DNA of 64,000 nucleotides, from NCBI RefSeq assembly GCF_038502225.1, contig NC_091346.1, positions 11,905,865 to 11,969,864 on the forward strand, in the 5' to 3' direction. A program made the position numbers and the translations under genes. Positions 21,041 to 31,453 of this stretch are shown here, one piece after another (the first letter of the stretch is position 1; each line of letters opens with the position of its first letter). The notes under the pieces were generated by a model. That model did no database searches. It saw nothing but the letters and a program-made list of their open reading frames with translations, and was not told the DNA's origin. This DNA is from Cherax quadricarinatus. Taxonomy: Eukaryota; Arthropoda; Malacostraca; Decapoda; Parastacidae.

Positions 21041-21440
21041 CACTAAAATAATAATTTACTTTTGTTTGCAACATTCCTGGTTTTTAGGGTGTTATTATTA
21101 ATTAATACCCTGTGAATAATTTACCTTTGTTTGTAATATTGCTGGTTTTTAGGGTGTTATTATTAATTAATACCCTGTGAATAATTTACTTTTGTGTGCA
21201 ACATTGCTGGTTTTTAGGGTGTTATTATTAATTAATACCCTGTGAATAATTTACCTTTCTGTATAATATTGCTGGTTTTAGGGTGTTATTATTAATTAAT
21301 ACTCTATAAATCATTTACCTTTCTGTACCATATTGTTGATTTTTAGGGTTTTATTAATACTTGATATTTTGTGCATAATTTACCCTTGCAGGTACAATCT
21401 TGCTGATTTTTAGAGGGTTATGCTCACCTAAATTTCTGGA
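21041..21440 (+). repeat. Tandem repeats in LTR-element leader
   Basis: About six copies of a ~65-bp unit, decaying towards the 3' side. Each good copy contains ctggtttttaggg and the near-palindrome gggtgttattattaattaat followed by accc, able to form a hairpin. The array lies between primer-binding site and gag, where packaging signals usually sit. Confidence 0.8.
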
Positions 21441-21651
21441 AATAATTTACCTTTGCAGGTGCAGTAGCTCTTTTTTTTTTTTTTCTGCCAGGGTTTTCTT
21501 TTTGTGTACAATCCTGTTTAATTTGGGGGAGTCACATGACAACTCCTTGTGAATATACTACTTCAGTATATGTACCTTGCTGTGTGCTTTATTATTTTAT
21601 ATCAGTAAGTTCTGTGGCTGGTAGTAAGATTTGGTGCTATTATTTCCCAAA

Positions 21652-24423
21652 ATGGCTGACACTGGTGAAAATTCTGAGGATGACATGCATTTGGAAGGTG
21701 ACATTGAATCACATCCCCATGATAGGGACCTGGATAAGGAAGTAGTAATTTTACAAATGAAATTAGCCCTAGTTGCAGAAGAAAAGGAACGGTTAAGGAT
21801 TGAGCGTACAAAGATCCAGGAACAGAGAGCCTTAGAGGAGCTTAGGGCTCAAGAAAGAGCTAAAGAGAGGCAGCTTGCTTCTCACCCAGACACAGACACG
21901 AGGGTAGATGTTTTTCATTTGGATAAAGCCATAAAATTTGTGCCCAAATTCCTAGAGAAAGACCCAGACCAGTTTTTTCTGTTATTTGAAAGTACGGCCA
22001 AATCCCAAGTTTGGCCGGAAAAGGAATGGGCGACATTAGGAAGAACCCAATTAGTTGGTAAAGGGTTACAGGCTATTAGTTCTTTAGAAGGATCTGCCTT
22101 TTCTGATTATCATAAGCTAAAAGAGGTAGTTTTACTGGCTTATCAAATGTTGCCGGAAAGGTACCGGCAGAAATTTAGAGGACTAAAGTTTCAGTCAGGG
22201 CAGTCTTTGGTGGAATATGGTAAGGAGAAGATGTCACTTCTAAATAGGTGGTGTCACTCAAACGGGGTGGTAGGCAATTATGAAGGTGTAATTACCTTAA
22301 TTTTGTTAGAGGATCTTTTGGGAAATGTTCCTTCTGACCTTAAGGCATATCTTGAGGAGAAGGATCTTGATGATTTTAATAATGCTTTAGAGCTGGGTGA
22401 CAGATTTTTAGTTAACCAAAAATTTGGTAGTAGTTACCACACCCCACATACTAACAATGGTAAGTTTTCTCTACCCACCAATAGGAATAAGAAATTTCAG
22501 AAGTTTAAGCCACCCATTTATCAGCCTAATAACCAAAGGAGTTTTAATAACCCTAATTTTCCAGTACCCACTCGAGGAGCTTTCAAATCAGCTGTCACAG
22601 GTCCAGGACTACAAGGAACAGGTGGGACGACCCCAGTTCCCCAGAACCAAGGGATCCAACCTAGGTCAAATGGGCAGGGGGCCTTTAAACCTTATCACTG
22701 TATATATTGCAATAAACAGGGCCACCTGCAGCCATATTGTCGAAAGATGCTTAGGGACCAGGCTGCGACAGATGCTTCTCCAGTAAATACACCAATTACA
22801 CATGATGTGGCTTGCATTGCAGTCTTGCCCCAAGGTATTCAAAGAAGACCAGCTGTCTTTGACCCTCGGATGAAGGTCTATTCAAGTAAGTCTACTGTGG
22901 CCTTACACCAAAATGAAGGTAGGGTCACGGGCGTTATGTCTTTGAGGGACACTTGTAGCACATACACCTTGCTTCGCAGGGGTGTATTGCCAGTGTCGGA
23001 TGACACCTACACCGGATTGGACATTTTTCTTAAAGGGATAACTGGAGTCCCTGTCATGACTCCAGTGCACAGGTTATGGGTAGAGTCTGAGTACCAGTCT
23101 GGGTACCTACCTGTAGGTATTGCAGAAGATGTACCTTTTGCAGGAGTTGACCTTCTACTAGGCAACAATGTTGTGGGACTCCTCAAAAGTGAGGAATGTT
23201 TGGTTTTGCAGGACCCTGCTTTACAAGGTGGTAATTACCCAATTGGAGCAACGGTACCTGAAAATTTTTCAATGTTTTTTTCAATGTGCTTTTGGACTAA
23301 ACAGGGGAACAAGGTAGGAGCTGTGCCTCCCTGTGACCCTTCTGCACACTGTGGTGATGGTTTGGGCATGGGGAGCCTGTTCATTGAGTCTGACCTGCAG
23401 GAGACTCTGAGCAGTGATGAACCGGCTCAACTGGAACTCGGTTGGAGGAGTGGTCTTGGTGCTGATGTGGGAAAAAATCCCCTGACTCTGCAGCAGCTGA
23501 GTGAGGCCCGGGAAGGTTGTGACCTCCGGAACGCTATTCATTTATCAGTTGTCGCGGAGGATGTGGTTCCCAAATTTCCCAAGTGTTTATTTTGCAGAGT
23601 TGATCAAATGAGCAAGACTCTTTTTAAGAGGACCTGTGCTTACGTGGACGCGGCAGAACTATTAAAGTGTCTTTGTCAGTATTTTTTACAGATTCTGAAG
23701 GAACGGCATTTCAGTGTTAAGACGGGAGAGCTAAATAATCAGTGTTTAATAATAAATTCCTTTTCTAACAGGTTACCAGAGTCTGTACCCTTTCTGAATA
23801 ATTTTGTGTGTGTGGTTTTGAGATTTCTGGTGAAACATTTTTGTCTCTTAGGCTTTGCACAAATCACCCAGAAGTCATATTTTATGAAATGTCATGTAGT
23901 TTTGAGAGGCCTACTTGAGGTTAAATTTACCAATGCATATCATCCTAGGAGTCAAAGAAAAGCTCCATGGTTTTCCCAGTCTCTCAGGGCAATGCATGTT
24001 TGCTTTCCCCAGTACCAGGACTGGGAGGAGGGAATTCCCCTCCCTTTCATTACCGTGTGGAGAAGCACTCTGGAATCATTAAGTCATGTGCTACGTGAGG
24101 ATGGTGATGTTTCCCCAGCGGTGTTTTATCTCGGTTTCAGAAAATTCTTGGCTAAGATGAGGTCGATGGCACTAGTGCACCAGTCTGCCAGTCCGCCCAG
24201 GATGACGTGGGACTATGAGGTGGTGCTACACATTCTGGAAGCTGGAGAGATGGGATTGGCATTGGAACTGGGTTCTGGGAAGGCTATGATGGAACTGTGT
24301 GGTGCCTTCAAAATGATGATGGATAAAGTCCCTGAGAAAGATAATGCAAGCAGGAAAATTGTAAGAGATTGTGGAAGATTTGGATCTTCTGAAAGACTGG
24401 TTGAAGTGTTGGCTCAGCCATGA
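21652..24423 (+). CDS. Gag-protease-integrase-like polyprotein (923 aa)
   Basis: I take ATG 21652 (MADTGENSEDD) as the start. Residues ~35-85 are a charged coiled coil. Residues ~90-260 are a capsid-like Gag domain (FVPKFLEKDPDQFFLLFES, MLPERYRQKFRGLKF, LLEDLLGNVPSDL). A zinc knuckle CIYCNKQGHLQPYC (CX2CX4HX4C) lies near residue 355. A protease-like segment follows, with RDTCSTYTLL where the active site should read DTG; the sister element (63967 on) has RDTGSYLTLL. Residues ~610-830 align with gypsy integrase in order (LTLQQLSEAREGCD, NRLPESVPFLNN, TNAYHPRSQ, DWEEGIPLPF). The HHCC finger and the D,D,E residues are not evident. Integrase upstream of RNase H is unusual for gypsy. Gag may be functional; enzymes probably are not. 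Confidence 0.75.
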   Translation: MADTGENSEDDMHLEGDIESHPHDRDLDKEVVILQMKLALVAEEKERLRIERTKIQEQRALEELRAQERAKERQLASHPDTDTRVDVFHLDKAIKFVPKFLEKDPDQFFLLFESTAKSQVWPEKEWATLGRTQLVGKGLQAISSLEGSAFSDYHKLKEVVLLAYQMLPERYRQKFRGLKFQSGQSLVEYGKEKMSLLNRWCHSNGVVGNYEGVITLILLEDLLGNVPSDLKAYLEEKDLDDFNNALELGDRFLVNQKFGSSYHTPHTNNGKFSLPTNRNKKFQKFKPPIYQPNNQRSFNNPNFPVPTRGAFKSAVTGPGLQGTGGTTPVPQNQGIQPRSNGQGAFKPYHCIYCNKQGHLQPYCRKMLRDQAATDASPVNTPITHDVACIAVLPQGIQRRPAVFDPRMKVYSSKSTVALHQNEGRVTGVMSLRDTCSTYTLLRRGVLPVSDDTYTGLDIFLKGITGVPVMTPVHRLWVESEYQSGYLPVGIAEDVPFAGVDLLLGNNVVGLLKSEECLVLQDPALQGGNYPIGATVPENFSMFFSMCFWTKQGNKVGAVPPCDPSAHCGDGLGMGSLFIESDLQETLSSDEPAQLELGWRSGLGADVGKNPLTLQQLSEAREGCDLRNAIHLSVVAEDVVPKFPKCLFCRVDQMSKTLFKRTCAYVDAAELLKCLCQYFLQILKERHFSVKTGELNNQCLIINSFSNRLPESVPFLNNFVCVVLRFLVKHFCLLGFAQITQKSYFMKCHVVLRGLLEVKFTNAYHPRSQRKAPWFSQSLRAMHVCFPQYQDWEEGIPLPFITVWRSTLESLSHVLREDGDVSPAVFYLGFRKFLAKMRSMALVHQSASPPRMTWDYEVVLHILEAGEMGLALELGSGKAMMELCGAFKMMMDKVPEKDNASRKIVRDCGRFGSSERLVEVLAQP

Positions 24424-25239
24424 TGCACCTTAGTGAAAGAGTTTTGGGATGCTGAAAAATGGGGCCATGTTAAACCCCATGAGGTAGAGGTTTCCGAATT
24501 TGTGAAATGTCAGCAGGTCTGGCATGATGTAAGCTGGGGTGAAATAGGTTCCTTGAAGGAAGTGAAGTGTTTATTTCTAGAGACTGTGTTTGTATCCAGC
24601 GAGAGTCGGTGGACGTTGTTTTTTACTGGTCTCACACTAGGTGATACCTTGAAAACGTGCACTGACTGCCGCCAGGTACAGTTAAAAAATAAGGTTTTGT
24701 CTCCTCTTTATGAACTACATGCGAATTGTGTGAATGAACAGTGGGTGCGTCATCTGCTTCCCACGACCATGTGTGCCAAGGACACACCCGTATTTGTAAC
24801 TTTAATATCTCTGTCCATGTACCTTTTGTATGCCATTAACCCTCAAGATCTTTTATGTGTAATCCTGAGTTACCCACCCCGGGTTTTGCAAAATGATACA
24901 GAGGTTGGGTCAGTCTTGTTGCAGGGTAGAGCAGGGGAAGTAATGCCACTCGGCTGCTTCTCAGCAAAAAGTAGCAGGCACCAAAGAAGTTATACCTCCA
25001 TAGAAAAAGAGGTTTTTGCTTTAGTGTTGGCAGTGCAACATGTTGAGGTGCATATATCTTCATCAGTCCACCCTATAACTGTGTATAGTGACCATATTCC
25101 TTTACGTTTCCTTCACTTAATGAGGAACCACAATCAGAGACTTACGAGGTGGGCCTTGTTTCTCCAACCTCTTAATCTGGTGATTCATTATGTGAAGGGA
25201 GCGGAGAATGTGGTTGCTAATACCTTGTCTTGTGTTTAA
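24424..25239 (+). pseudogene. RNase H region of the LTR element, after an in-frame TGA
   Basis: It is in the same frame as the upstream polyprotein; only the TGA at 24421-24423 separates them. The last ~110 codons match gypsy RNase H: EVGSVLLQGRAGEVMPLGCFSAK region, HQRSYTSIEKEVFALVLAVQH, ITVYSDHIPLRFLH and NQRLTRWALFLQPLNLVIHY, ending AENVVANTLSCV where A-D-ALSR is usual. The first ~140 codons resemble nothing I know, and no YxDD polymerase box is present. Either the stop is a CpG-type mutation or it is read through; I cannot tell. Confidence 0.7.
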
Positions 25240-26443
25240 AGTGCACAATGTAGTGTATAGATCACTTATCTATTCTTATTTTGCAGTGATTTGCAATAGA
25301 CGAGTAGATGGAACTCTGGACCACCCAAAGGAGAAGGGCAGGTTGAGCTGGAGCTGGAGGTATCAGGATTCCCTAGTGTGTGTATATTTAGGGGGGTTGT
25401 CACATCAAAGGCCATGCCTAGGTAAGGTATGCTACGTTTTTTAGGTGTTGGCTGGAATGCCTCGCCTCTGTTTTATGTTGGTATAGAGACTGTTGGACCT
25501 AACGTTTTAGTGAATGTGGGGCTGGCGGTGATGCCCTCCACTGTTTGGGTCATGTCTTTTGATCCGAGGTGTTTTGGTTCTCCAGGACTCTTTTTCAATT
25601 TTTTCTTTTTGGATCACCACTGGGGTGACTCCAGGGTCCTTGGAATGACATGTAGGTTGCGGCCTGGGAGGTCCACCTTTTGGGGGTCTTCAGTGATGAC
25701 TCCAGGGTTTTACGGCCGCAGTCCCACCAACAAGATTTATGTGCCTATCCACTTGTTGTTTTTAGGGGCCTGATATTTTCCCCCTCTCCTGTGCTCTCCT
25801 GATTCTCGCAGAGGTGTGTCATGGGGAACCAGTTTTGTTTACTAAAGATTGCTGTGAGATGGGAGTGGTAATGTGATGTTGTTTTCTCAGTAGAATTTAA
25901 CATGTAACATCTGTTTTTCTTTTCTTTGAACTCCTGGAAAATGTACTTACTGTTTAAAAGTTTTTTTTGGTGGCACCTACAGTTTGGTCTGCCTTGCAAC
26001 ATACTGAACTTTGGTGTTACTTCATAAAACGGCATTCCTCAGGGGCACTTTTGTACAAAGTTTACTTGCTTGTTTATAAGTTTGCTTGATGTAATTTAGG
26101 TAAAATGCATCAACGCCAGTGCCTGGCCAGCGCTGTGTTGTAATGGTGCCTTTTCCTAAAACAGCTGTCTAAGAGTGTGACTGTGAGCTCGTTGGGTATA
26201 GAACTTGATCACTTTTATGTTCGACGAGTTTCATATGTCTGCAATCTAGTACCTCAGTTTGTAAATATGGCATATTTGTAGAACCAAAAGACCGTGATTG
26301 TTTGGTGGTCATTTCCCAGTTATCATTTTGCCAGTTGCCTCAGACCTTAATGTGGGGCTTATTTTCTTTTTTTTTTCTTTTTGCCTAGCGGTGTCCGTAG
26401 GGACCCCGCTAACAGAGTGAGACCTATGGTCTGGGGGTGGGGG
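25240..26443 (+). other. Non-coding 3' region and polypurine tract of the LTR element
   Basis: Short frames here (such as 25429-25773) lack a signal peptide, membrane or envelope pattern. The final bases, ctgggggtggggg (26431-26443), abut the 3' LTR and fit a polypurine tract for plus-strand priming. Confidence 0.6.
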
Positions 26444-27184
26444 TGTTATGCAGGGTTCTGCATGACATCGTAATGTACATATAGTGGAGAAGTGTGCCAT
26501 AATAGTATGAATATTATAGTTGTAAAGAATAATTTTATAATTGATAATGTGCATTTGGGGGTACTGTAAAGTACTCTAACTGTAATTATAAAGAAATTGT
26601 GTTAATGATTTATTTTCCAAGGATGTTTGGGTACGCAGAGTAAGCGTGGGGAGGGGGTCACGTGATGTTAGCATGGTGTGTAGAGGCTGGCGTCGGAGAT
26701 GCTGTGTATTTAAGTTAAGTTTGTAGTTGTACACTCATTTTGTTTATCCAACTCAAGCCATAGGCTTTCATATGGCTTACCTGTATGGTCACCCAGGCTC
26801 TGACATGGTCAGGGTGCTGTGGGATGAGTGATGAAGTAAGAAATGAGGTTTGTAGTGTAATGACGGCCTGATGCTGACGGAAGCCTAGTGTTATGGTGGC
26901 TGAACCTCCAGCCAGCTGTGTGTACCCTCATTTGGGCGTTTAGAATTAAGGTTTTTCTGTTATGTTATGTTATGGTGATTATTAAATAGATATATTTTCC
27001 TAATTGGGATTTTTGCCTAACCCTCTGTTAACCAACCCCTTGAAGTAACACATACTGGTTTAGCGCTTTCTGTTTTGACTGGGATAGCCCTGGGTGGACG
27101 GTTTGGGCTTGAGATGTGTTTAACTTTTACCTTTGCCCTTAGACCAGGCTCAAGCCCCCAGCTATCCCACATTTCTGCATAACA
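26444..27184 (+). repeat. 3' LTR (741 bp)
   Basis: Near-identical partner of 20185-20922. It has a 3-bp insertion (att) near 26981 and about seven base differences. Followed by ACATA and then an (AT)n/(GA)n run to about 27240. Confidence 0.9.
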
Positions 27185-27259
27185 ACATATATATATATAT
27201 ATAGAGAGAAAGAGATAGAGATTGAGACAGAGAGAGAGAAGTTTCAGGAAAGGTTACTC

Positions 27260-28800
27260 TGCTGGTGATCTGTTGCTAAACCTCTCCACTAAGTGGCACC
27301 AGTCACTGGATGAACCCAAAGTCAGCTGTATGGTACCACTGGACATTGCTGGTGCTTTCAACTGAGTATAGCACCAGGGCCTCTTGGCAAAACTGCAAGC
27401 ACTGGGAAATGCAGGCTCTACACTATGTCTCCTCAGTGATTACCTTCAAGGTAGATCTCTCAGTGTAGTTCTCAATGGGACAGAGTCAGCAAGACATCCT
27501 ATTGGGGCAAGTGTTCCACAGGGAAGCATGCTTGGGCCATTGTTATGGAATGTCTACTTCAATGACCATCATCTCATCGCAGAATCCAATGCATATGCAG
27601 ATGACTGTACTTTGACATTTACTTATCCAAGAGAGGAAATGCCAGCTGCTCTAAGCTACATCAATCACCAGAACACACGAACAAAGAAACAGATTCACAG
27701 GTAAGGACCCACTAGGGGTGAGGGGGAAGTGGGGACTGACGAAGAATAGCCAATGAGAGGAATGTCTTCAGTCGTAGAAAAAAAGCTGATTTTAAACCCG
27801 ACCACAGGCCAGTGTAAAGCACTTATACAAGCAAGGAGAAAGCAGAGGAAAAAATCTGCTGAGTGCTGGATGCACACTAAGTTCTTGAGCCTTGAAATCT
27901 TGTTGGTGAAAGGAGGGTGGCAGGCAGGCAGGCAGAAAGCAGGAGGAATCACCAGCTAAGAGCTATATCAGCCAGGGGAAACTGATGACAGGTAACATTT
28001 GCTCCTGAGAAAACACAAATAATGATGGTCACTAGGCACCAAGATGGTAATGCTGGAGCAGTGATAAGTATGAATGGGAGTGTTGGGCATCTGGTAAACC
28101 TGGGAATAGTGTTCCGATACCTCAGTAAGGAATCGTTCAAGACTGTACATCGTGTACGTCAGGCCCATATTGGAGTATGCAGCACCAGTTTGGAAGCCAC
28201 ACCTGGTACCCAGGGATGAAGTTGATATCCTTGGAGTAAAATTTGACTCCAAACTGACCATGAAGAACCATGTTGTAAATCTTGCAAACAAGGAAGACAG
28301 GAAGCTTACAACACTTCGACATATCTTGCATCTCGTATCTTGCATCTGGGAGATAAGGTTCGAAGATTCTGTATGAGACACAAATACACTCACACCTTGA
28401 GTATGTTCCACTTTTTTGGACTGCCTGGCCCCCCTCCCTTCTCATCTGCAACTGCTTGACAGAGTAAAGAACAGAGCAAGATGCCTCATCTCTCACCTGG
28501 ACCCATCCTGGATAGACCTCTCATTTCAGCAGAGCCTTCAACACTGGAGTGATGTGGGTGGTCTTACTGTTATGTTCAAGGCCAATACAGTATTGTCAGA
28601 GTATCACACGTGTCTCCATTCTGAGGACAGCAAGAAGTGAGCATCTACACCACAAGATGGGCAGCAAGTAGCAGCTTCACTCTGACTGGACCCTTCTCCA
28701 GAACATCACTTAATCTGATATCATTTATTCGCAGGATGACTAGAGTCTGGAACATGTTCGTACAGCATAATGATGTCAGTGAAATAAAGTAAGTTGATCA
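27260..28800 (+). pseudogene. LINE F: mosaic LINE reverse-transcriptase relic
   Basis: 27384-27650 reads LSDYLQGRSLSVVLNG, ASVPQGSMLGPLLWNVYFND and AYADDCTLTFT, i.e. reverse transcriptase blocks with the catalytic pair. Bases 27690-28110 have lost recognisable coding sense. A fragment YVRPILEYAAPVWKPHL (28150-28200) is followed by ILGVKFDSKLTMKNHV (28229 on) and later by LPSHLQLLDRVKNRARCL (28434 on), out of the usual order. This suggests two LINEs were joined or a piece rearranged. Several stops and shifts; dead. Confidence 0.6.
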
Positions 28801-29055
28801 AATGAAAATGCTGGCTCACAGATGGCTCCAACATCATCCTGTTCCCTACTTGTATGTTTCATAACACTAAAAATGCTTTAAATGAGCTATATAGGTAACA
28901 GCGCTTAGCCTGTCAATAATTTTAGGAATCCTTAACTTGTCAATAAAGTTAGGGATCCTTAACTTGTCAACAGCTTGTCAATCAAGTAGCCCAGCCAGAA
29001 CTGTAGCCCATTTCTGACTAGGCTACAATTCTTACAGACACCTCTTAGAGAAGAT
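28801..29055. other. Unassigned, with a short direct repeat
   Basis: Likely 3' flank of LINE F. The phrase ccttaacttgtcaa occurs twice between 28928 and 28981. No gene seen. Confidence 0.3.
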
Positions 29056-29059
29056 GTGG

Positions 29060-29594
29060 GTTCTTTTTTTCATTTCTTAGGTGTACTCTCTAATTGCTTC
29101 TTTAACACAGTTAAGGTATGAACAGATGTCTTCTTTGAGGGGCCAGGCCGAGGTTTGGCAGGCAGTAATGCAACACCACCACCAGCCTTGAAATGCTGCA
29201 CCCAGTTCCTCACTGAACGCTCACACACACCAACATTCTCCACTATTTCTTTCGTCTGGTACCCAGCTTTGTGAAACTCTATGATTTGAGCTATAGTTTC
29301 AGGTATTAAAGACTTCTTTTTACCCATAATCAAACATGAATAGCCCCAAAACCAAAGGGAACACCGGATAAAAGATGGGGCAGATGAGAGACAAAAGTGC
29401 AACACTTCCTCTCACCACGGCAGCCACGTGAGCACTGAGGAGTCACTGTGGAGTGTGGCGGCAGGCCGTGATGTCATGCTAATGGCTACTACCCGGCATA
29501 ATGCACTGATGAAAAAAGACCCCCTGTGTGATAGGCCTTTGATTTTTGTTACATCATTATGCCGGGGTGCTCACCCAGCCATGACTAGCACTGT
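29060..29594 (-). pseudogene. Tc1/mariner-type transposase N-terminus, truncated
   Basis: On the minus strand from ATG 29328, MGKKKSLIPETIAQIIEFH, GYQTKEIVENVGV and RSVRNWVQHF form the first paired-type helix-turn-helix of a Tc1-like transposase. A basic KPRPGPSKK linker and the start of the second helix-turn-helix follow. The catalytic DDE domain is missing beyond 29070. The upstream end carries a terminal-repeat-like block, gctgggtgagcaccccggca, read on the minus strand near 29580-29560. The other terminus is absent. Confidence 0.7.
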
Positions 29595-30052
29595 ATGTAG
29601 GTAAAAAACTGGGTTGTAGGGTTTAGCTATGCACTCGTTCATTTGACCCTGGCCACTGTGCTAAGGTGACCCAGTGTTAGGGAGGAGGCACAGGACACAG
29701 AGAAGCACTAGGTCAAAACTAATATAGAAAAGATATGGGGGATATAGAAAAAGGAACAAAAAAAAAACATTAAAATGTATAAATAATGGGAATGAAATGT
29801 GAAATCAAATTAAAGATAACGGGAAATTAAATAAAAGAGCTAGCAGAGAAAGCAATAATGAAAAACTAACATATAAAAGAGAGAAACTATGCAATTACAA
29901 AACTATACACAAGAACATTTCCAAAGTTCAGTCATGATGTAGAGAAGCAAAAGATCAAGACAGTGAAAAAGTAAATACTAGGAGTCATTACTATTCTTCA
30001 AGCTTAATACAAGGTAGCACAGTAAATACTAGAAGTCATTACTATTCTTTAG
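29595..30052. other. No gene; local 37-bp duplication
   Basis: AT-rich, no coding frame. The phrase gtaaatactaggagtcatta..attctt at about 29970-30003 is repeated at 30020-30050, and again at 30888-30916 just before the Tigger element. Confidence 0.4.
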
Positions 30053-30330
30053 GAACATAAGAACTTAAGAAATGAGGAACACTGCAATAGGCCTGTTGGC
30101 TCATACTAGACAGGTCCTTCACAATCCATCCCAGTAACAGAATATTTACCCAATCCAATTTTCAATTCTACCCAAATAATAAGCTTTGATAATTCTATTA
30201 AGTCACGTGCAAGTCCCACTCAAATCCAACCCCTCTCAATCATGTGTTTATTCCACTCATCAACTACCCTATTTCCAAACCAATACTTTCCTATATCCTT
30301 TCAAAATCTAAAGTAGACATGTATCTGTTT
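30053..30330 (-). repeat. 3'-end fragment of LINE D
   Basis: It matches the 3' end of LINE D (40072-40340) in the same orientation: gaacataagaa, ggaacactgcaat, ggcctgttggc, aaaccaatactttcc. A second scrap of the same tail is at 30825-30870. No functional coding sequence. Confidence 0.65.
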
Positions 30331-30346
30331 AACCTAAGCACACATT

Positions 30347-30648
30347 GATAAATTAGACACATGTGCAACTCTTGGGTATATTCAGGAAATGTTTCGCCAC
30401 ACAGTGGCTTCATCAGTCCATACATAGGAGAAACTTGAAGAACAGAAGGAGAATGAGGTAATCAGTCCCTCAACCTTGAGTCGATGTGGTCAGTCCATCT
30501 GCCACATCGACTCAAGGTTGAGGGACTGATTACCTCATTCTCCTCCTGTTCTTCAAGTTTCTCCTATGTATGGACTGATGAAGCCACTGTGTGGCGAAAC
30601 GTTTCCTGAATAAAGATACCCAAGAGTTGCACATGTGTCTAATTTATC
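30347..30648. mobile_element. Large Penelope-like fold-back with hammerhead-like hairpins
   Basis: Arms of about 145 bp (30347-30489 and 30502-30648) are near-perfect inverted repeats around a 12-base loop. Each arm carries a CTGATGA core half, a gccac/gtggc hairpin and gaaac (30575-30600 on plus, 30416-30391 on minus). That is the layout of hammerhead ribozymes reported in Penelope-like elements. One extra A between CTGATGA and the stem departs from the consensus. The same unit occurs as direct repeats at 42913-43473. Confidence 0.6.
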
Positions 30649-30927
30649 AACGTGTCGGTTCTCTGAACCATTCATCTACTAAGCACACACATATGTTTTT
30701 AACAAAGTGGCCATACACCACCAAGGCAGGAAGGCTTAAGAAGAAAAGCAAAAAATTATTAATTTATACATAAAAATGGTTACTAGGCCATTGCTCATGG
30801 CATACATATATCATGTTTATGTTAACATAAGGACATAAGAAAGAAGGAACACTGCAACAGGCCTACTGGCCTGTTGCAAGGTAGTGCAGTAAATACTAGC
30901 AGTCATTACCGTTCTTCAAGCTTAATA
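30649..30927. other. Mixed repeat fragments before Tigger
   Basis: Includes continuation of the fold-back flank (cgtgtcggttctctgaac), a LINE D tail scrap (30825-30870) and a third copy of the 37-bp phrase. No gene. Confidence 0.4.
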
Positions 30928-31453
30928 CAGTGGACCCTCAGTTATTGGCCGTAATCCATTCCAGAAGCTCGGCCTAAAACCGAAATGGCCAATAACCGAA
31001 ATAGTTATTCCCATAAGAATTAATGTAAACAGAATTAATCCGTTCCAGACAAAAATATTCACAAATTTTTTTTTTTTAACAATTAAATCAGTATTACATA
31101 CCTTTATTGAAGACTAATGCTGGTTTCTGGAAGATAGGGAGGAGTTAGTGTTTGGAAGGGTAATCCCCCTCCATAAAGACTTCAGGTAGCAAAGCCCTCT
31201 CTGGGGTTACTTCCCTTCTTTGTCTTTTAATGCCACTAGGACCAGCTTGAGAGTCACTGGACCTCTGTTGCACAAGATATCTGTCCATAGAGGTCTGTTT
31301 CTGGTATCTTTATATGATTTCCTTGAAGTGGGACAAGGGTTTGTCACTAAACACGTTGCAGATATGGCTTGTTTTAGCTTGGTCAGGGTGGTACTTCTCA
31401 ACAAAAGATTACACATCATTCTACTTTGCACAAATTTCCTAATCAATGAAGAA

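Larger units (their letters stand above)
20185..27184 (+). mobile_element. Complete gypsy-like LTR retrotransposon with young LTRs
   Basis: LTRs at 20185-20922 and 26444-27184 begin TGTTATGC and end GCATAACA. A 5-bp duplication ACATA flanks the element (20180-20184 and 27185-27189). The LTRs differ by about seven substitutions and one 3-bp indel by eye, i.e. near 99% identity, so insertion is recent. Between them lie a primer-binding site, a repeat-rich leader, one long gag-protease-integrase-like frame, an RNase H frame after a single TGA, a 1.2 kb non-coding 3' region and a polypurine tract. No reverse transcriptase core is visible. Confidence 0.9.

Noticed and set aside
25429..25773. Possible envelope gene in the 3' part of the LTR element
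   Set aside because: 114-codon frame, no signal peptide, glycosylation cluster or membrane anchor pattern.
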